From Solimicrobium silvestre (GTDB lineage Bacteria > Pseudomonadota > Gammaproteobacteria > Burkholderiales > Burkholderiaceae_D), in the NCBI RefSeq assembly GCF_002976435.1, contig NZ_PUGF01000002.1, forward strand, positions 124,001 through 188,000: a DNA stretch of 64,000 nt. The letters run 5' to 3'. This document shows positions 1 to 8,888 of the stretch, piece by piece. A model generated the notes under the pieces. It was given only the letters and a program-made list of their open reading frames with translations. It ran no database searches and was not told where the DNA came from. The translations under genes and the position numbers were made by a program. Position 1 is the stretch's first letter; each line of letters starts with the position of its first letter.

Positions 1-1
1 T

Positions 2-541
2 AAATTAGGCGATTCGATGGCAACTGCTTTGCAGACACCGTTTTTTATGGAGCTGGGATTTACCCGCACCCAAATTGGCGTGGTCGCAAAAAGTGCTGGT
101 TTATGGGCCGGTCTGGCCGGTGGACTGTTTGGCGCGATCTGGTTGATGAAAATTGGCATTAATCGCGGATTATGGATATTTGGCGTTATACAAGCGGTTG
201 CTATTTTAGGTTTTGCCATGCTCACTAAAATGGGCTTGAGCGTATGGATGTTAGGTGCGGTCATGGTGGCAGACACCTTTGCCATCGGCTTAGGCACAGC
301 TGCCTTCACCGCCTATATCGCAACCACAACTGACCCGCGTTATACCGCAACTCAATATGCTTTATTTAGTAGTTTGGCGGTGGTTCCACGGACATTTTTT
401 AATGCGATAACCGGTTATATCGTATTGCAAACCGGCTGGTTCGGATTTTTTATAATCTGTTTTTTATTGACGATTCCCGGCATGTTATTGCTACCTAAAA
501 TAGCACCGTGGAATGCTAAGAAAAATACACAGACACATTAA
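2..541 (+). CDS. ampG: AmpG-like MFS muropeptide permease, C-terminal part
   Basis: The reading frame is already open at base 2 (K-L-G-D-S before the first ATG at 17), so this is the 3' end of a longer gene, not a 174-residue protein. It encodes several hydrophobic membrane segments, and the stretch KLGDSMATALQTPFFMELGF followed by AKSAGLWAG resembles the second half of AmpG permeases of the major facilitator superfamily. AmpG imports anhydro-muropeptides from the periplasm for cell-wall recycling. The family match is by recognition only, so another MFS sugar or peptide carrier is possible. The 5' end lies outside the window. Confidence 0.75.
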   Translation, partial: KLGDSMATALQTPFFMELGFTRTQIGVVAKSAGLWAGLAGGLFGAIWLMKIGINRGLWIFGVIQAVAILGFAMLTKMGLSVWMLGAVMVADTFAIGLGTAAFTAYIATTTDPRYTATQYALFSSLAVVPRTFFNAITGYIVLQTGWFGFFIICFLLTIPGMLLLPKIAPWNAKKNTQTH

Positions 542-589
542 GGTAGTGCCGACCACCTCAATCTGGTTACAAAACCAAACCGCTATTAA

Positions 590-618
590 CGTCATTCTCG
601 CGCAGGCGGAAATCTAGA
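590..618. repeat. dRS3-like repeat, degenerate copy
   Basis: The sequence starts CGTCATTCTCGCGCAGGCGG and continues AAATCTAGA. It matches the frame of the dRS3 family (ATTCCC, eight bases, GGGAAT) with decayed arms. It sits in the 283-base gene-free stretch 542-824, in which I see nothing else. Related copies occur at 32370-32398 and 42764-42783. Confidence 0.55.
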
Positions 619-824
619 GGTATTAATAAATGGTGCGCGCACTAAGTAGGTTGTTAATAAAACCCTACAGATTACGGATTGATATCTGGATTAGTTGCTT
701 GAGACTGCTTACCTACTAAAAATCAACGCTAAACTTCATGAGTAGCCTGATAAATCCGAGTGGCGCAGCCTCTTGTTCGACGACAGTGAGAACATTCACT
801 TTGAAGATCAAACTGAGCTAAGCG

Positions 825-1394
825 TTACTTCAATTCAGTGATCATTGCGCTACCGGTATCCCTGACTAAGAGTTCGGCATGAGTGCGGTTACGTCGGTTG
901 AAGCGGGTATCGGCAAATTTATATTCATTGAGTACGTTGTTGCCGTCTGGCATGGTTGATTTTAGTGCGGTGTCTTCTTCGTAGACGATAACCACGTCCT
1001 TTGAGTGGAAGTGCATCGGTGTCGGTTCTCCCAGATTCCAGCGATAACTCCAGACGATTACCTTGTCGTTTTCCAGTAATTTCACGATATGGGGGCGGTC
1101 ATAGGCATCCAAATAGCCAGAGGTATTTGCCAGTGGCGGTACCGCATGTTCTTTCAGTTCGATCACGATGGTACGTGCATCGGCTTCACCGGAGATGTCG
1201 CCGCGATGTCCAAAAACAGCGGTGCCTTTGTGCGATAAAGGTACGCTGATAAAGTCGTGCTGAGCGGGTGGTAGCGGCATGGTCGTATCCCAAACCGTAA
1301 CCCGTTCATTGTCGATAATAGGTTCCGCGGCTATTGCTATAGCTGAAAAATTGCTCGCAAAAACAAACAGAAATGTGAAGGCAAATTTTTTCAT
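825..1394 (-). CDS. secreted cupin-like protein
   Basis: The protein has 189 residues. A signal peptide is clear: MKK, a hydrophobic core, then AIAIAAEP with a probable cut after IAIAA. The mature part contains a cupin-like histidine pair in PMHFHSKDVVIVYEED and looks like a small beta-barrel, so it probably sits in the periplasm. No enzymatic activity can be assigned. It is the last gene of a minus-strand group with the monooxygenase-like gene (1431-1733) and a solute-binding-protein remnant, all facing away from the LysR gene at 2149. That layout suggests, but does not show, LysR control. Confidence 0.7.
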   Translation of the reverse strand: MKKFAFTFLFVFASNFSAIAIAAEPIIDNERVTVWDTTMPLPPAQHDFISVPLSHKGTAVFGHRGDISGEADARTIVIELKEHAVPPLANTSGYLDAYDRPHIVKLLENDKVIVWSYRWNLGEPTPMHFHSKDVVIVYEEDTALKSTMPDGNNVLNEYKFADTRFNRRNRTHAELLVRDTGSAMITELK

Positions 1395-1430
1395 GTTGGA
1401 ATTAACTTTTAGATTAAGGGAGTAATTGAT

Positions 1431-1733
1431 TTAAACGACAGGAAACGCACTTTCGCGGTCAAGGGTGCAAATTTTTACATTGTATTCAGAAAAGAAACTG
1501 TTACGCCCTTTCTTTTTGGCGGCAACGTGTTCTGGATGTCTGGCCCAAATTTTCATGGCCTCTTCGGTTTCAAACTCGACGAGTGTTACTCGTTCACCAT
1601 CCTGAGCTACAAATCCTTTATGAGAAATATGTCCGGGAATTTTCTCTGCGAGACTACTCATTCGTTTAGCCCATTCCATATATTCAGCCTGTAATTCCAG
1701 ATTTAATCGCGAACGAAAAATGACGATGATCAT
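1431..1733 (-). CDS. antibiotic biosynthesis monooxygenase (ABM) family protein
   Basis: The protein has 100 residues, the usual size of single-domain ABM ferredoxin-like folds. The N-terminal strand IIVIFRSRLN, the middle PGHISHKGFVAQDGERVTLV and the segment VEFETEEAMKIWARHPEH are typical of the family. Members include small cofactor-free monooxygenases, heme-degrading enzymes and proteins of unknown role, so no substrate is assigned. It lies 36 bases upstream of the cupin-like gene on the same strand and may be co-transcribed with it. Confidence 0.75.
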   Translation of the reverse strand: MIIVIFRSRLNLELQAEYMEWAKRMSSLAEKIPGHISHKGFVAQDGERVTLVEFETEEAMKIWARHPEHVAAKKKGRNSFFSEYNVKICTLDRESAFPVV

Positions 1734-1773
1734 GTGTTACCCCTTTTATGAATCAATGTTTATCCGAAGTGGA

Positions 1774-2031
1774 TTACGGGGCAATCGGCAGAAAACCAAA
1801 TCGTGCCAAAATTGCCTGACCTTGTGCTGATAAAACAAACAAACTAAACCGCAGTGCATCGGTATTTTCTGAGAGGATCGCTAATCCATAATGCGGATGC
1901 ACTTCAAGGGTGTCAGGTAGTGGCACGCTAACCAATCCAGCGACTTGCCAACTAAAGTTACGCTTGCGAGGCTGAATAAACGTGTTTGCAATTAACCGCT
2001 TAAGAAAAAATATTGCCATGTCACTCTCCAA
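1774..2031 (-). pseudogene. C-terminal remnant of a ModA-like solute-binding protein
   Basis: The 85-codon frame encodes only the tail of a periplasmic molybdate-type binding protein. HYGLAILSENTDALRFSLFV followed by LSAQGQAILARFGFLP matches the closing helix region of ModA-like proteins, which are normally about 250 residues. There is no signal peptide and no first lobe. The first 25 or so residues (MESDMAIFFLKRL...) look unrelated. I read it as a truncated pseudogene; a small expressed peptide cannot be excluded. Confidence 0.55.
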
Positions 2032-2148
2032 ATCTACATTAAAGTTCGCGCTCTAATTGAGCGATAAATTCCTGTTGGCAACGATATTGCTTTCCGTTTT
2101 GATTGTAAATGGTTAATATTTAACTACACTCGATACTAGGAGTATCTA

Positions 2149-3048
2149 ATGATTGATCGATTTACCAGCATGTCGGTATTTGTACGCGTCGCGAATAAGG
2201 GGTCTTTTGCTGCCGCGGCCGAGGGGTTAGGCTTAACGCCTGCAATGGTGGGAAGACACGTTCGATATCTGGAAGACTGGGTGGGCGCCGCTTTGCTGAA
2301 CCGCACGACCCGGCGCCAAAGCCTGACGGAACTCGGTCAATTATTTCTTGAGCGAGCCCAGAATATCCTGACCGAAGTTGAATTGACTGAAGGCATGCTT
2401 GATAGCGCCCGGGTTCTTCCCAGCGGGACTTTGCGCGTGACAGCTCCTATTTCGTTTGGAGAAGTGTTAGCGCCGGCCTTGGTCGACTATTCACTGCTTT
2501 ATCCGAAAGTCACGATTGATTTAAATCTCAGTGATAGCTTGGTTGACGTGCCCGGCGAGGGATTCGATATCGCTATTCGCACCGGGCCGCTGGCAGACTC
2601 CGGACTGATTTCACGTTCGCTTGCACCGTATCGCTTCTTGCTGTGCGCGGCCCCATCGTATCTCGCGAAGTTTCCAGCACCCAAAGAACCTGAAGATCTG
2701 CAACAACATCGCTGTCTTGCATTTTCTGGTTGGATGGATGGCGTGGACTGGACATTTCTGCGAGCCGATGGAGTGGAACGTCATGTACGCATACAAAGTC
2801 AAATCCGGATTAATAATCGGGTAGCGATGCGCGCAGCCGCGATGGCGGGCGGGGGAATTGTAATGCAGCCCATGGCATCACTTGCTTTAGCTGTTGAGGA
2901 AGGTAGCCTGGTACGACTTCTACCGGAATGGGCGCCACCCTCAAAACAATTGCATCTGGTCTGGGCCCAAAATCGCCATATCACCCAAAAACTTCGTACT
3001 TTTATTGATTTTGCTGTGGCACGCTTCGGTGAGCAGGAGTCGGTTTAA
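2149..3048 (+). CDS. LysR-family transcriptional regulator
   Basis: The protein has 299 residues, normal for the family. The N-terminal winged helix-turn-helix reads MSVFVRVANKGSFAAAAEGL then TPAMVGRHVRYLEDW and covers about residues 1-62. The rest is a periplasmic-binding-like effector domain (residues 90-290). A good ribosome site (AGGAG at 2138-2142, six bases before the ATG) supports the start. It is divergent from the minus-strand cluster at 825-2031, the usual arrangement for a LysR regulator and its target. The effector is unknown. Confidence 0.93.
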   Translation: MIDRFTSMSVFVRVANKGSFAAAAEGLGLTPAMVGRHVRYLEDWVGAALLNRTTRRQSLTELGQLFLERAQNILTEVELTEGMLDSARVLPSGTLRVTAPISFGEVLAPALVDYSLLYPKVTIDLNLSDSLVDVPGEGFDIAIRTGPLADSGLISRSLAPYRFLLCAAPSYLAKFPAPKEPEDLQQHRCLAFSGWMDGVDWTFLRADGVERHVRIQSQIRINNRVAMRAAAMAGGGIVMQPMASLALAVEEGSLVRLLPEWAPPSKQLHLVWAQNRHITQKLRTFIDFAVARFGEQESV

Positions 3049-3100
3049 CTAAAGTGAAGGGAATAAATAGGGCATTGTGGCTTTTTTGATGCGAATATGC

Positions 3101-3126
3101 CCGCTACGAGGATGACGATATCCTCG
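3101..3126. repeat. half dRS3-like remnant and hairpin between convergent genes
   Basis: CGAGGAT (3107-3113) and ATCCTCG (3120-3126) form a perfect 7-bp stem with a 6-base loop, between the LysR stop (3048) and the kinase stop (3143). The stretch CGAGGATGACGAT also occurs in the degenerate dRS3-like copy at 42892-42920, so this may be a repeat remnant. There is no T-run on either side, so a terminator role is uncertain. Confidence 0.35.
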
Positions 3127-3142
3127 CCTCCATCCTAAAAAC

Positions 3143-5155
3143 TCAATCGCTAACCCGTGGAATAGAAATCGAAAAACAGGAGCCAAGACCGACTTTGCTG
3201 CTGACATGAATTTCGCCGCCGAGTATGTTTTTGACGAGGTTGAAAATGATGCTTAAGCCTAAGCCATTGCCGCCTTTGCCCAGCTTAGTTGTGAAAAATG
3301 GATCAAAAATATGCGTCATCACTTCTGCACTCATGCCTACGCCGTTGTCGTTCACCTCAATCAATACATCCTCTTCTTTCAGGCGGGCGGCGATGTTGAG
3401 TACACCGTTGGTTCGTCCCTCAAAAGCATGTAGTCCGGCATTTTCTATAAGTAATACAAAAATTTGCACCACCGAATTTGGGTAACTGACCAAAGTAAGG
3501 TCGTTCGGGATTTCCCATTCAATTTCAAATGGGTTTTCCAGAAAGTGGTCATTACACGCATCGCCAATTTCTTTAATCAATTGATGTAGAAAAAAGCTGC
3601 GTCGATCCTGATTCTCGCGGGTAATGGCAATTTGTTTGAAGTTATTTACCAGACGCACGGCATTGTTTAAACTTTTCGTGAGTAGCCGGATGGAGTGTTC
3701 GGACTTGTCGAGATAGTTAGCCAAATCCGAGCGGCGCATCATATCGCTGTGCATTAAGCCAAGAAATTGATGGGTTTGATCTTCCAGCGTGGAAGCCACC
3801 AATACGCAATTGCCAATCGGCGTATTTAATTCATGCGCAACCCCAACCACCATCGAACCCATAGCAGCCATGCGTTCTGCGTGCGCTAATTCAAGTTGAT
3901 TGTGCTCAATGTTAAGCAGGGCGCTTTTTAAGTGCTGGTTAGTTTTTTCTAATTCGGTGGTGCGTAGTTTTACTTCGGCTTCGAGTTGTTCAGAATAATG
4001 CGTGAGCTGTTTATTTTTAATTTCATTTTGTAGCGCACTATTTTTTTGCCGGATAAGTTCGTTCTCACGCTTAATCTGTGCAACCTCCTGAGCAATTTCC
4101 AGACTTTTTAAACGCCAGCCACTTTGCTGGCTGAAGTAGTGTTCGCGCACTTCGTGCTGTTGCTCGGTGTAGTGCAACGCTTGGGCAAATTCGCCATGTT
4201 GTTTGTAATGGTCTGCCAACTCGCCTAATAAATCGGCGACATGGTGGTTGCCATCAATTTTTTTAGCGATGACTAATGCTTTCTGCAAATAAGTGACGCT
4301 GGCTTGCGGCGCATGGCGCTGTTTTTCCAGTTCGGCATATAAGTGTAGTACTTGCGCTTTGATTAACAGAAAGCGATTGGTTGTGGAGAGTTTTAAGGCT
4401 TGATGAAGAAAGGGTTCGGCCAGCTTGATTTCATGCATTTTGATGTAAATTTTTGCGGCATGGGCCGAAGAAATTGCCATGACCGATAAGTGCTTATTTT
4501 CTATCGCAATCTGGTGCGCTTCCAGAGCCAGGGGTAACGCGGTAGCTAAATCATTCAAGTTTAAATAGGCGTTAGAGAGGCTGTCTAATACGCGCGACAG
4601 TAATTCTTTATCATCCGTTTTGCGCAAAATATCCAGGCTTCGGTGTAAATGCGGTAATCCAGTCTCGGACTTACCCATCATCACGTAGTTGTAACCCATA
4701 TTGTTGAGTGACCTGCCCAGCCAGATTAGATCTTCATCTTCAGTTGACTGTGCATCATGCAAATTAATGGCGCGGTGCATGTAATTTAATGCCTCATCAT
4801 AAATTCCCTGATATCCATAGGTGTTGGCGATGGAGAGTAACAGGGACTTTACCAAGCGCACATCATGGTGCAATTCGGCAATATTTAATGCTTCTGTGCC
4901 AGCTTTAAGCGCTTCACCGTAATTGGAAAATTCCGTTAAGATTTTGCAGCGTAGAAATAGTGCCCGCGCTAATTCAGGCGATAACTCCAGCGCATGCAAG
5001 CGCGCTAACAGAATTGCCTGCCCAGTTAACTCAAGCGCCGTGGCTGGGTCAATAGAGCGTTTTGGTTCCGCCTCTGATATTATATTGTCAATTTTTAACA
5101 ATATCTCTGCAGTGGCCAGTGGGCTAAGTTCATTTGACGCTAGATTTTCGGTCAT
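3143..5155 (-). CDS. orphan TPR-containing sensor histidine kinase
   Basis: The protein has 670 residues from the ATG at 5155; a TTG at 5167 is in frame but less likely. There is no signal peptide or membrane span, so it should be cytoplasmic. Residues ~30-350 are tetratricopeptide repeats, followed by a coiled coil (~365-425). The phospho-acceptor box GVAHELNTPIGN places the histidine near residue 441. The ATPase domain ends the protein, with VNDNGVGMS and GKGGNGLGLSI as G-boxes. No response regulator lies beside it. The kinase at 53389 has the same unusual box. The input is probably protein-protein contact through the TPRs. Confidence 0.9.
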   Translation of the reverse strand: MTENLASNELSPLATAEILLKIDNIISEAEPKRSIDPATALELTGQAILLARLHALELSPELARALFLRCKILTEFSNYGEALKAGTEALNIAELHHDVRLVKSLLLSIANTYGYQGIYDEALNYMHRAINLHDAQSTEDEDLIWLGRSLNNMGYNYVMMGKSETGLPHLHRSLDILRKTDDKELLSRVLDSLSNAYLNLNDLATALPLALEAHQIAIENKHLSVMAISSAHAAKIYIKMHEIKLAEPFLHQALKLSTTNRFLLIKAQVLHLYAELEKQRHAPQASVTYLQKALVIAKKIDGNHHVADLLGELADHYKQHGEFAQALHYTEQQHEVREHYFSQQSGWRLKSLEIAQEVAQIKRENELIRQKNSALQNEIKNKQLTHYSEQLEAEVKLRTTELEKTNQHLKSALLNIEHNQLELAHAERMAAMGSMVVGVAHELNTPIGNCVLVASTLEDQTHQFLGLMHSDMMRRSDLANYLDKSEHSIRLLTKSLNNAVRLVNNFKQIAITRENQDRRSFFLHQLIKEIGDACNDHFLENPFEIEWEIPNDLTLVSYPNSVVQIFVLLIENAGLHAFEGRTNGVLNIAARLKEEDVLIEVNDNGVGMSAEVMTHIFDPFFTTKLGKGGNGLGLSIIFNLVKNILGGEIHVSSKVGLGSCFSISIPRVSD

Positions 5156-5300
5156 GATTGAATTCAAAGGCTACCTGCAATTGATAAATCATTTAGTTGC
5201 TTAAAGTAATCAAACGGAATACCCGTACAACAATCCCACTATATACAATGTTCACTTTAACGGTTTTCCACCTAAATCCAAGGCAAAGAAGAGAGAATTC

Positions 5301-6632
5301 ATGATAAATCAGGATGCGAATGTTGCTTTACAGCACATTGTGATCGTCGGCGGCGGTGCGGGCGGGCTGGAACTGGCGGTTCGTCTGGGAAAAAAACTAG
5401 GCAAAACGAAGAAAGCAATTATCACTTTAGTTGATGCGTCACCAACTCACCTATGGAAACCGTTATTGCATCAAGTCGCGGCAGGCACTATGGATAGTCA
5501 TGCCGATAAACGCGGATATTTTGCCTTAGCTCACAGTCATCACTTTGACTTTCGTTTTGGCCGCATGGACGGTTTAGACCGGGCCAATAAACAATTATTT
5601 TTAGCGCCGGTACTTGATGAAGACGGCGAAGAGATATTACCTCGATCAGTACTTAGCTATGACAGCTTAGTGATAGCGCTCGGTAGTCAGACCAATGATT
5701 TTGGTACGCCCGGTGCGCGTGAACATTGCATTATGTTAGACACGCCAGTCACCGCCGAGCGTTTTCACCATCGCCTGCTTAGCCAGTGTTTGCGTGCGCA
5801 AGCTCAAATTCGGGAGCGCGGCGAAGGCCGGTTTACGGTCACTATTATTGGCGGCGGTGCAACTGGGGTTGAGCTGGCAGCAGAACTGCACATGACTACT
5901 AAAATTTTATCCAGCTACGGTTTGGTGAATTTTCATCCGGAAAAAGAACTCAAAATTGTGATTGTTGACGCTGCCAAGCGGTTATTGGCGATGTTGCCGG
6001 AGCGCGTATCCACTGCCGCTGAGCGCGAGTTACGCAGCCTCGATGTGCAAATTTACGCCAATGAGCAAGTGGTCGAAGTATCTAAAGAGGGCGTAAGAAT
6101 GGCCAGCGGTACCTTTATCCCGAGCGGGATTGTGGTGTGGGCAGCAGGCATTAAAGCACCGGACTTTTTAAAAGAGCTGGATGGACTGGAAACTAATCGG
6201 ATCAATCAACTAGTCGTCACACCAACCTTGCAAACCAGCCGTGACCCTGCTATTTTTTCTATAGGGGATTGTTCAGCGTGCGCGCAAGGTGAGGGGATGC
6301 CCAATGTACCGCCCCGCGCGCAGTCGGCACATCAACAAGCTGAATTGTTAGCCAGGTCCTTAATCCGGTCAGTGCAAGGCAAGTCATTATTGCCGTTTGT
6401 ATATAAAGATTATGGCTCGCTAGTTTCACTGGGTAATTACAGCACCGTGGGGAATTTAATGGGTTCCCTGTCCAGCGGGTCATTATTTATTGAAGGAACG
6501 GTAGCCAAGATTATGTATTGGTCACTGCATAAACACCATCAAATAGTAGTTAATGGCTGGTTTCATACCTGGCTGACGACGTGGGCTGATTTGATTAATC
6601 GCGTTAAAAATCCACGTATTAAATTGCATTAA
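5301..6632 (+). CDS. ndh: type II NADH dehydrogenase
   Basis: The protein has 443 residues. Two dinucleotide-binding motifs are visible: VIVGGGAGGLELA near residue 14 (FAD) and IIGGGATGVELAAEL near residue 185 (NADH). The stretch HLWKPLLHQVAAGTMD and the second-FAD-contact motif AIFSIGDCSA are typical of NDH-2. The enzyme passes electrons from NADH to quinone without pumping protons, bound to the inner face of the membrane. The C-terminal segment HHQIVVNGWFHTWLTTW is aromatic and suits a membrane-contact helix. A purine-rich stretch (AAGAAGAGAGAA) precedes the ATG. It is divergent from the TPR kinase and 20 bases upstream of a lipoprotein gene. Confidence 0.92.
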   Translation: MINQDANVALQHIVIVGGGAGGLELAVRLGKKLGKTKKAIITLVDASPTHLWKPLLHQVAAGTMDSHADKRGYFALAHSHHFDFRFGRMDGLDRANKQLFLAPVLDEDGEEILPRSVLSYDSLVIALGSQTNDFGTPGAREHCIMLDTPVTAERFHHRLLSQCLRAQAQIRERGEGRFTVTIIGGGATGVELAAELHMTTKILSSYGLVNFHPEKELKIVIVDAAKRLLAMLPERVSTAAERELRSLDVQIYANEQVVEVSKEGVRMASGTFIPSGIVVWAAGIKAPDFLKELDGLETNRINQLVVTPTLQTSRDPAIFSIGDCSACAQGEGMPNVPPRAQSAHQQAELLARSLIRSVQGKSLLPFVYKDYGSLVSLGNYSTVGNLMGSLSSGSLFIEGTVAKIMYWSLHKHHQIVVNGWFHTWLTTWADLINRVKNPRIKLH

Positions 6633-6652
6633 AAGTTAATCAGGGCTAAACA

Positions 6653-7051
6653 ATGCTGAGTCGGATACCAACTACGTTATCAAAAATTGTGATCCTATCA
6701 GCATTGGCATGCGCTTCCCTGTTACTGGGTTGCGATAAACCCGAGGCGACTACGCAGGTTGACCCTGAAGTAGTGGCTAAAGAAAACGACGCCCGCGCTA
6801 CGGGCAGCGCTTGCCGCCAAGCTGGTCGGGCGTTGGAAGATTGTTATTCCATGAATCCAACCGCACCACGCGCTGCGGTGTTTTCGGGTTGGAAAGACAT
6901 GAATGACTACATGCGTGAAAACAAAATGGAAGTCGTTAAACCGGAAGCGGAAATGGCTAAAGCTGCTGGTGCCAGTAGTGCCAGTGCTACAGATGAAGCG
7001 GCAAGTGCTAGCGCTAGTTCCAGCGCAAGTGGCAAGGGTAAGAAAAAATAA
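6653..7051 (+). CDS. small lipoprotein with Ala/Ser-rich tail
   Basis: The protein has 132 residues. The N-terminus ends in LLLGC, a good lipobox, so the mature protein should be lipid-anchored at Cys27. The central part has the cysteines in GSACRQAGRALEDCYSMNP, possibly a disulfide pair, and resembles a small helical CHCH-like unit. The last ~40 residues are a low-complexity run of Ala and Ser ending in GKGKKK. AGGG upstream gives a fair ribosome site. It may share the ndh transcript (20-base gap). No function recognised. Confidence 0.75.
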   Translation: MLSRIPTTLSKIVILSALACASLLLGCDKPEATTQVDPEVVAKENDARATGSACRQAGRALEDCYSMNPTAPRAAVFSGWKDMNDYMRENKMEVVKPEAEMAKAAGASSASATDEAASASASSSASGKGKKK

Positions 7052-7236
7052 CGTCTGATGCGGTAGGCTGGAAGCAGATTAAAACTCTGCACGAAATATA
7101 TTCCTGATCAATATCCCCACTCAATGAAATACCTTTGCGACTCTGTCATATAGCGGATGATTTTTGTTTAAGATTGCACGTTATTTGTTATTGATGCACA
7201 ATATTAATTGTTTATGAACGATAAAAGAGGCTGACC

Positions 7237-7698
7237 ATGCAATCACTCACGCTAGAACAATTGCGAGCAACGCATGAGGCAGGTGGTATTACGGGGGTAA
7301 CGATTAAGGCACAAGGCGGTGATTTTTTGGTGCGTTTTGTCACCCGTAATGGGGATGCTGTATTGACCAAAGCACGTAGTACTGAGCCGCGCTATTTTAG
7401 TAATCCACTGCAAGCTATTAATTTATTGAAGGGAGTGGGAATCATGATCGGTACTTTCGACGTGAGCCTATGGAATCCCCTGCAAAAAAATACCTCACGA
7501 GTTAGACCAGATCGCGCTGTTGCGCTCAAGCAGGTGCATGAAGCGGCCGACTATGATCGCTGGTTTCGCGCACAGGTGGAGCAGGGACTGCAAGAAGCTG
7601 AAGACCCGGCGACCGAATGGGTAACGCATGAGCTTGTTAAGGAAGACATCGCACAGCAACGGGCTGCTTTGCTGGTACGGGCAAGTGGGAACAATTAA
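7237..7698 (+). CDS. antitoxin-like protein with ParC-like N-terminal domain
   Basis: The protein has 153 residues. The N-terminal ~75 residues (TLEQLRATHEAGGITGVTIK onward, then RYFSNPLQAINLLKGVGI) resemble small proteins annotated as ParC-family, partition-associated. The C-terminal part, YDRWFRAQVEQGLQEAEDP then WVTHELVKEDI, matches the helical segment of antitoxins paired with ParE/RelE toxins. The next gene is a ParE-like toxin starting directly after this stop codon, so I call this the antitoxin. It is long for an antitoxin, and the front domain may add DNA binding. The assignment is by recognition plus context. Confidence 0.7.
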   Translation: MQSLTLEQLRATHEAGGITGVTIKAQGGDFLVRFVTRNGDAVLTKARSTEPRYFSNPLQAINLLKGVGIMIGTFDVSLWNPLQKNTSRVRPDRAVALKQVHEAADYDRWFRAQVEQGLQEAEDPATEWVTHELVKEDIAQQRAALLVRASGNN

Positions 7699-7992
7699 GT
7701 GGAATTAATTTGGACGCCACATGCACGACAGGCCAGAACGGCCGCAATTGATTACATCGCCAAAGATAGTCCGCATGCCGCGCTGGCTCAGTTAAACGAG
7801 ATTGAGCGGCAAACGGATATGCTGATTGATTACCCTGAAATGGAGCGATTAGGAAGAGTAGACGGTACGCGTGAATTAGTAATCAGCAACACTTCTTTTG
7901 TGGCTATCTACCGCTTAAATTTGCCGGCCAACCGAATTGAGTTATTCCGTTTTGTGCATAGCTCGCAGCGGTGGCCGGCGACCGTGCGCTGA
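7699..7992 (+). CDS. ParE/RelE-family toxin
   Basis: The protein has 97 residues, normal for the family, with a GTG start immediately after the antitoxin TAA (7696-7698), implying translational coupling. WTPHARQARTAAIDYIAKDS is the typical first helix, and the closing strands IYRLNLPANRIELFRFVHSS followed by QRWP match ParE/RelE toxins. ParE toxins poison DNA gyrase while RelE toxins cut mRNA on the ribosome; the sequence alone does not tell which applies. It ends six bases before the convergent xthA stop. Confidence 0.85.
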   Translation: MELIWTPHARQARTAAIDYIAKDSPHAALAQLNEIERQTDMLIDYPEMERLGRVDGTRELVISNTSFVAIYRLNLPANRIELFRFVHSSQRWPATVR

Positions 7993-7997
7993 TTTAT

Positions 7998-8768
7998 CTA
8001 CGCGCTATATTCAATCGTCAACGGCGCATGATCTGAAAACCGTTGCTCTTTGTAAATTGCCACCCGCTTCGCCTTGGCCGCAATGGCTGGTGTGGTGACG
8101 TGATAATCAATCCGCCATCCGACGTTTTTTGCCCAGGCCTGACCGCGGTTGCTCCACCAGGTATATTGTTCAGCTGCCGGTTCAACACAGCGAAATGCAT
8201 CGACATAACCGACTTCACCGATCACATGCGAGAACCAAGCACGTTCTTCGGGCAAAAATCCTGAATTCTTCAGATTGCCTTTCCAGTTTTTTAAATCAAT
8301 CTCTTTATGGGCAATATTCCAGTCGCCACAAATCACAATTTCTTGTCCACTGGCTTTAAGTTCGTTTAAATGTGCCAAAAATACATCCATAAAGCGAAAT
8401 TTGGCGGCTTGACGTTCTTCGCCGGATGAGCCAGAAGGGCAGTACAGGGAAATTACCGAAAGTTTGCCAAAGTCGCAGCGCACATAACGTCCTTCGGCAT
8501 CAAATTCTTCATTGCCAAAGCCGATGTACACCGCATTCGGCTCTTGTTTGCTATACACGCCTACGCCGGAATACCCTTTTTTTTGCGCATAATGAAAATG
8601 ACCGTGATAGCCGCCTGGCGCTAAAAATTCGGGTTGCATATCGCCAACTTGGGCTTTCAATTCTTGCACGCAAACGAAGTCGGCCGATTCGGCTGCCATC
8701 CATTCAAAAAAACCTTTTTTAGCAGCCGAACGGATGCCGTTTAAATTTGCGGAGATAATTTTCATCAT
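7998..8768 (-). CDS. xthA: exodeoxyribonuclease III
   Basis: The protein has 256 residues. The endonuclease/exonuclease/phosphatase fold is shown by MKIISANLNGIRSAAKKGFF (Asn metal contact), DFVCVQELKAQ (catalytic Glu), ICGDWNIAHKEIDLKNWKGN (Asp and Asn) and the final FSDHAPLTIEY (Asp-His). The enzyme cuts at abasic sites and removes 3' blocking groups in base-excision repair. It is divergent from pyrE with a 120-base shared promoter region (8769-8888). Confidence 0.95.
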   Translation of the reverse strand: MMKIISANLNGIRSAAKKGFFEWMAAESADFVCVQELKAQVGDMQPEFLAPGGYHGHFHYAQKKGYSGVGVYSKQEPNAVYIGFGNEEFDAEGRYVRCDFGKLSVISLYCPSGSSGEERQAAKFRFMDVFLAHLNELKASGQEIVICGDWNIAHKEIDLKNWKGNLKNSGFLPEERAWFSHVIGEVGYVDAFRCVEPAAEQYTWWSNRGQAWAKNVGWRIDYHVTTPAIAAKAKRVAIYKEQRFSDHAPLTIEYSA

Positions 8769-8888
8769 GGTTTAGCGTAATAAATTAGTAATAGTTGGGA
8801 AATGGAGTGCTGATAAAACGGCTGCTTAGAATACCTTAAAGCGACTGATTATGATTAAATAGCGGAAAATTATCTACTGAATGAATCT

